Origin: Lentisphaeria bacterium
Lineage (GTDB): Bacteria > Verrucomicrobiota > Lentisphaeria > Victivallales > UBA1829
Direction of reading: 5' to 3'
NCBI GenBank assembly: GCA_017456805.1
Contig: JAFTIQ010000050.1
Location: 1 to 17,358 of the forward strand
Length of the DNA: 17,358 nt
The notes under the pieces: generated by a model
Told to the model about the DNA's origin: nothing
The model's database searches: none
Seen by the model: only the letters and a program-made list of their open reading frames with translations
Part shown: in pieces, positions 15,229 through 17,358 of the stretch
Layout of the letters: each line of letters starts with the position of its first letter
How positions within the stretch are numbered: the stretch's first letter is position 1
Program-made: the position numbers and the translations under genes

Positions 15229-15483
15229 ATGAAAAAAATGCAGCTTGAAATCTGCTGCGGGACCACCTGCTATATGATGGGGGCAAACCGTCTGCTGTAC
15301 ATCGAAAATGAAGTTTCACCCGAATTGCGCGGTAAATTCGAAGTCAAAGCATCGCCGTGCATGGGATTGTGCAATGATAAAAATCTTTCCGGAGCACCCT
15401 ATGTAAAACTCAATGGTATTGTCATTGAAAATGCCACTGTTGAAAAAATCTGTGAAAAAATGAGAACATTGCTTGAGGAGTAA
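15229..15483 (+). CDS. Thioredoxin-like [2Fe-2S] ferredoxin, second copy
   Basis: This 84-residue protein has the same four-cysteine layout as the gene at 12067: C9-x4-C14 (CCGTTC, with an extra C10) and C44-x3-C48 (SPCMGLC), followed by APYVKLNGIVIENAT. Outside the motifs it is clearly different from the first copy, so it is not a recent duplicate. An AAGGAG (15215-15220) ribosome site lies eight bases upstream and the stop is three bases before the group-B hydrogenase start. Its position suggests it is the dedicated electron carrier or subunit of that hydrogenase, as the first copy is for the sensory one. Confidence 0.85.
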   Translation: MKKMQLEICCGTTCYMMGANRLLYIENEVSPELRGKFEVKASPCMGLCNDKNLSGAPYVKLNGIVIENATVEKICEKMRTLLEE

Positions 15484-15486
15484 GAG

Positions 15487-16881
15487 ATGATCGACGGTTC
15501 TGTTTTTTTGAGACGGGAGTTGATGATCCGTTTCGTCCGGGCGTTTCACAAAGGCTCTCTGGAAACGGAACTGGATCGTTTTCCTGTGGAGATGCGTCCC
15601 CGGCAGGATCATTCCAGCCGGTGCTGCATCTATCATGACCGAGCGGTTATTAAATACCGCCTTATGAATCTTCTCGGCTTCTCCTGCGAAGAAGAAACCG
15701 ATGAAGCCCGGACACTTGAATCTTATTACCAGGAAGCGATCGGCAGAGAAAAACCGGCGGATGTAGCAGATAAACTTCCGCTGTCTGTCTGCGAAGCCGG
15801 TTGTTCCGAGTGCCCAAGTGCAAAAGTGGTGATAACCGGAAACTGCCGGGGTTGCTTCTCGCGTCCTTGTATGTACAGCTGCCCCAAAGGGGCAATATCG
15901 GTAGTCAATCAGGTTTCCACTATTGATTACAGTAAATGTATCAAATGCGGAAAATGTACTTCTGTCTGCCCCTATCATGCGATCATCAAAACCACGGTCC
16001 CTTGTGAAGATGCCTGTCCGACCGGCGCGATTCATAAGGATAATGACGGGCATACCAGAATTAATATGGAAAAATGTATCTCCTGCGGCAACTGTTTCGC
16101 AAAGTGTCCTTTCAGTGCTATTTTAGAGCGTTCGCAAATGCTGGATGTATTGAAGGCATTGAAAAAGAAAGAAAAAGTAGTTGCGATGATCGCTCCCGCT
16201 GCGGCATCCCAGATCGCTGGAACCATTGAACAGCTTTTTACCGCCGTGAGTAAACTCGGTTTTACAGATGTGATCGAAGTTGCTCTCGGTGCTGAAGATA
16301 CTACTGCACATGAAGCAGAAGAGTTTCGGGAAAAAATGAATTCCGGTGCAAAATTGATGACCACCAGCTGCTGTCCGGCATACGTTGAGCTGGTCAGAAA
16401 ATTTGTTCCTGATTTTATGCAATATGTTTCATCCACTCCCAGTCCGATGGTTTTTGCTGCAGAAATCGCCCGTCGGGAACATCCCGGATGCAAAGTCGTC
16501 TTTATCGGACCATGTGTTGCAAAACGAGTGGAAGCTGCCCGGAAAAACATCGATTATGTCTTGAGTTTTGAAGAACTCTTTGCTATGCTTGCCGGAAAAA
16601 GTATTGATGTTATCGCCTGCGAACCCTGGCCGATTCCCCGTCCAGCAATTGCCACCGCCCGGAATTTTGCCAAAAGCTGCGGTGTGACCGAAGCCGTTAT
16701 ATCTGAACTCGGCGGATTTAAGGATGATTTCAAACTTGAAGCAAAAGCAATCAACGGGATCGATAAAAAAACGATTGCTATGCTGAAAATGTATGCGTCT
16801 GGAAAAATTCCGGCAAACTTTCTGGAAGTCATGTGCTGTCCCGGCGGATGTGTTAACGGCCCATGTTCTCTGAAAAAATAG
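15487..16881 (+). CDS. Group-B-type [FeFe]-hydrogenase
   Basis: This 464-residue protein has a family-specific N-terminal region (about 1-105; RCCIYHDRAVIKYR), then a Cys-rich ferredoxin-like region with several [4Fe-4S] motifs (CRGCFSRPCMYSC, CIKCGKCTSVCP, CEDACP, CISCGNCFAKCP), then the H-cluster domain. The latter has TSCCPAY with proton-relay C295 and ligand C296, IGPCVAKRVE with C343 and K346, and EVMCCPGGCVNGP with M449, C451 and C455. Unlike the sensory protein, the proton-relay cysteine and the Met near the cluster are kept, so it should be catalytically competent for 2H+ + 2e- to H2. Motif variants and the N-terminal region match the group B branch. The ribosome site GAGGAG (15475-15480) lies at the end of the previous gene. 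It corresponds in position to the last gene of clostridial hfs clusters. It needs HydEFG maturases encoded elsewhere. Confidence 0.92.
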   Translation: MIDGSVFLRRELMIRFVRAFHKGSLETELDRFPVEMRPRQDHSSRCCIYHDRAVIKYRLMNLLGFSCEEETDEARTLESYYQEAIGREKPADVADKLPLSVCEAGCSECPSAKVVITGNCRGCFSRPCMYSCPKGAISVVNQVSTIDYSKCIKCGKCTSVCPYHAIIKTTVPCEDACPTGAIHKDNDGHTRINMEKCISCGNCFAKCPFSAILERSQMLDVLKALKKKEKVVAMIAPAAASQIAGTIEQLFTAVSKLGFTDVIEVALGAEDTTAHEAEEFREKMNSGAKLMTTSCCPAYVELVRKFVPDFMQYVSSTPSPMVFAAEIARREHPGCKVVFIGPCVAKRVEAARKNIDYVLSFEELFAMLAGKSIDVIACEPWPIPRPAIATARNFAKSCGVTEAVISELGGFKDDFKLEAKAINGIDKKTIAMLKMYASGKIPANFLEVMCCPGGCVNGPCSLKK

Positions 16882-16923
16882 GGGGGTAATGAAAAACACT
16901 CCGGAAAAACCGGAATGATAACT

Positions 16924-16953
16924 GGCGGTGGGAGAAATCCTGCCGCCTTTTTT
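16924..16953 (+). terminator. Terminator of the hydrogenase operon
   Basis: GGCGG-TG-GGA pairs with TCC-TG-CCGCC around a GAAA-type loop and runs into six T. It lies about 45 bases after the last hydrogenase stop. A smaller hairpin (CCGG/CCGG around 16901-16913) comes between. Confidence 0.9.
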
Positions 16954-16971
16954 GTATTTTTAGGGGACACA

Positions 16972-17070
16972 TCAATTGACCGCTTTGAAAAAATCTGCTT
17001 TTCCGTAAGCATATTGTGCTTCGTGAATATAGACTCCGATACGGGGGGCGGCTTTGCTGAGCGGAAACTC
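16972..17070 (-). pseudogene. Possible 3' fragment of a minus-strand gene
   Basis: On the minus strand, 32 codons run between two in-frame stops and read like a natural protein end (KAAPRIGVYIHEAQYAYGKA, then DFFKAVN and a stop). There is no start codon or ribosome site. The frame closes exactly where the sequence changes to a T-rich stretch leading into the repeat cluster, so the fragment may be what is left of a gene broken by arrival of the repeats. The family is not recognised, and chance cannot be excluded at this length. Confidence 0.3.
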
Positions 17071-17143
17071 TCATTTTTTCATTTTCTCATCATCCGTCGC
17101 ACGAAGTGCTATGGATGACAGGTCATACGGAGCGTAAGCGAAG

Positions 17144-17268
17144 TGCTTCATATCGGAATGAAATGGCTTGCCGCGGCGTAATGAAATGAAGACGGGAGCT
17201 GCTTCATATTGTGGAGCGGTAGCGGCTTGTCGCGGCGTAATGAAATGAAGACGGAAACAATGCTTCAT
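17144..17268. repeat. 59-base direct repeat cluster with TGCTTCAT boundaries
   Basis: A 31-base block at 17165-17195 recurs at 17224-17254 with one difference (C/T at the seventh base); the period is 59. TGCTTCAT marks the boundaries at 17144-17151, 17200-17207 and 17261-17268. Each 31-base block contains GCGGCGTAATGAAATGAAG, so it carries the reverse complement of part of the boundary motif (ATGAAG). GC content is clearly higher than in other intergenic DNA here. No coding frame is convincing. Confidence 0.85.
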
Positions 17269-17358
17269 CGTCAGGCTTTTATGAAGCACGGCTTCGCCGT
17301 ATGAAGCGGCACGTTGTGCCATGAAGCACACCTGCGGTGTATGAAGCGAAGCCTGACG
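17269..17358. repeat. Array of three different hairpins separated by ATGAAGC, inside a 10-base inverted repeat
   Basis: ATGAAGC occurs exactly at 17281, 17301, 17321 and 17341, a strict 20-base period. The three 13-base inserts between copies are ACGGC-TTC-GCCGT, GGCAC-GTT-GTGCC and ACACC-TGC-GGTGT. Each is a perfect 5-base stem with a 3-base loop, yet the sequences are unrelated. The array is flanked by CGTCAGGCTT (17269-17278) and its exact complement AAGCCTGACG (17349-17358), so a folded strand would be a multi-branched cruciform. It ends at the window edge and may continue. Confidence 0.9.

Noticed and set aside
16853..17331. Several minus-strand open frames covering the operon end and repeat cluster
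   Set aside because: They overlap the terminator and repeats, lack ribosome sites, and their sequences are low-complexity repeat translations; only the 16972-17070 piece looked natural enough to mention.
17144..17358. CRISPR array
   Set aside because: The direct repeats are either 7 bases with palindromic inserts or only two 31-base copies with a 28-base gap; no cas genes are present.

Overview
The window is about 17 kb of bacterial chromosome at moderate GC. It appears to come from an anaerobic, fermenting, Gram-negative-type bacterium. Supporting signs are a bifunctional aldehyde/alcohol dehydrogenase AdhE, two [FeFe]-hydrogenase-type proteins, a Rex redox repressor and an Aat N-end-rule transferase. 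The style of the large cytoplasmic glycosidase and the AT-rich promoters recall gut Lentisphaerota (Victivallis-like) or a relative, but that placement is inference. No rRNA or other phylogenetic marker is present.

Layout: 1-669 holds no convincing gene, only a degenerate tandem repeat. Then come tRNA-Ser(GCT) (minus), aat (minus), a divergently transcribed SDF-family (SstT/GltP-type) symporter (plus), and a minus-strand pair made of an ASRT-family protein and a FucU-type sugar mutarotase. Next are a decayed minus-strand gene remnant with its terminator and a 1018-residue glycoside hydrolase (plus). Position 7,800 onward is a redox/hydrogen block, all plus strand: rex, adhE, a Rex-like protein without a DNA-binding domain, a thioredoxin-like [2Fe-2S] protein, a PAS-containing sensory-type [FeFe]-hydrogenase, a SpoIIE/PP2C phosphatase, a second thioredoxin-like [2Fe-2S] protein and a group-B-type [FeFe]-hydrogenase, closed by a strong terminator. 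The last 280 bases hold a structured repeat cluster that runs off the window edge.

How the genes fit together: AdhE discharges NADH into ethanol, and the group-B hydrogenase could discharge electrons as H2. Rex senses NADH/NAD+. The PAS hydrogenase plus phosphatase look like an H2- or redox-sensing signalling pair, comparable to the hfs/hydS clusters of Clostridia. The block therefore reads as a switch between ethanol and hydrogen as electron sinks. Its least familiar parts are the HTH-less Rex homologue and the C-terminal domain of the phosphatase.

Seven promoters can be read by eye. All fit TTGWNW, a 16-base spacer, and TATATT or a close variant, which gives an internally consistent house promoter. 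The terminal repeat cluster (17269-17358) has three different 13-base perfect hairpins separated by exact ATGAAGC spacers and enclosed by a 10-base inverted repeat. It is the most unusual non-coding structure seen.
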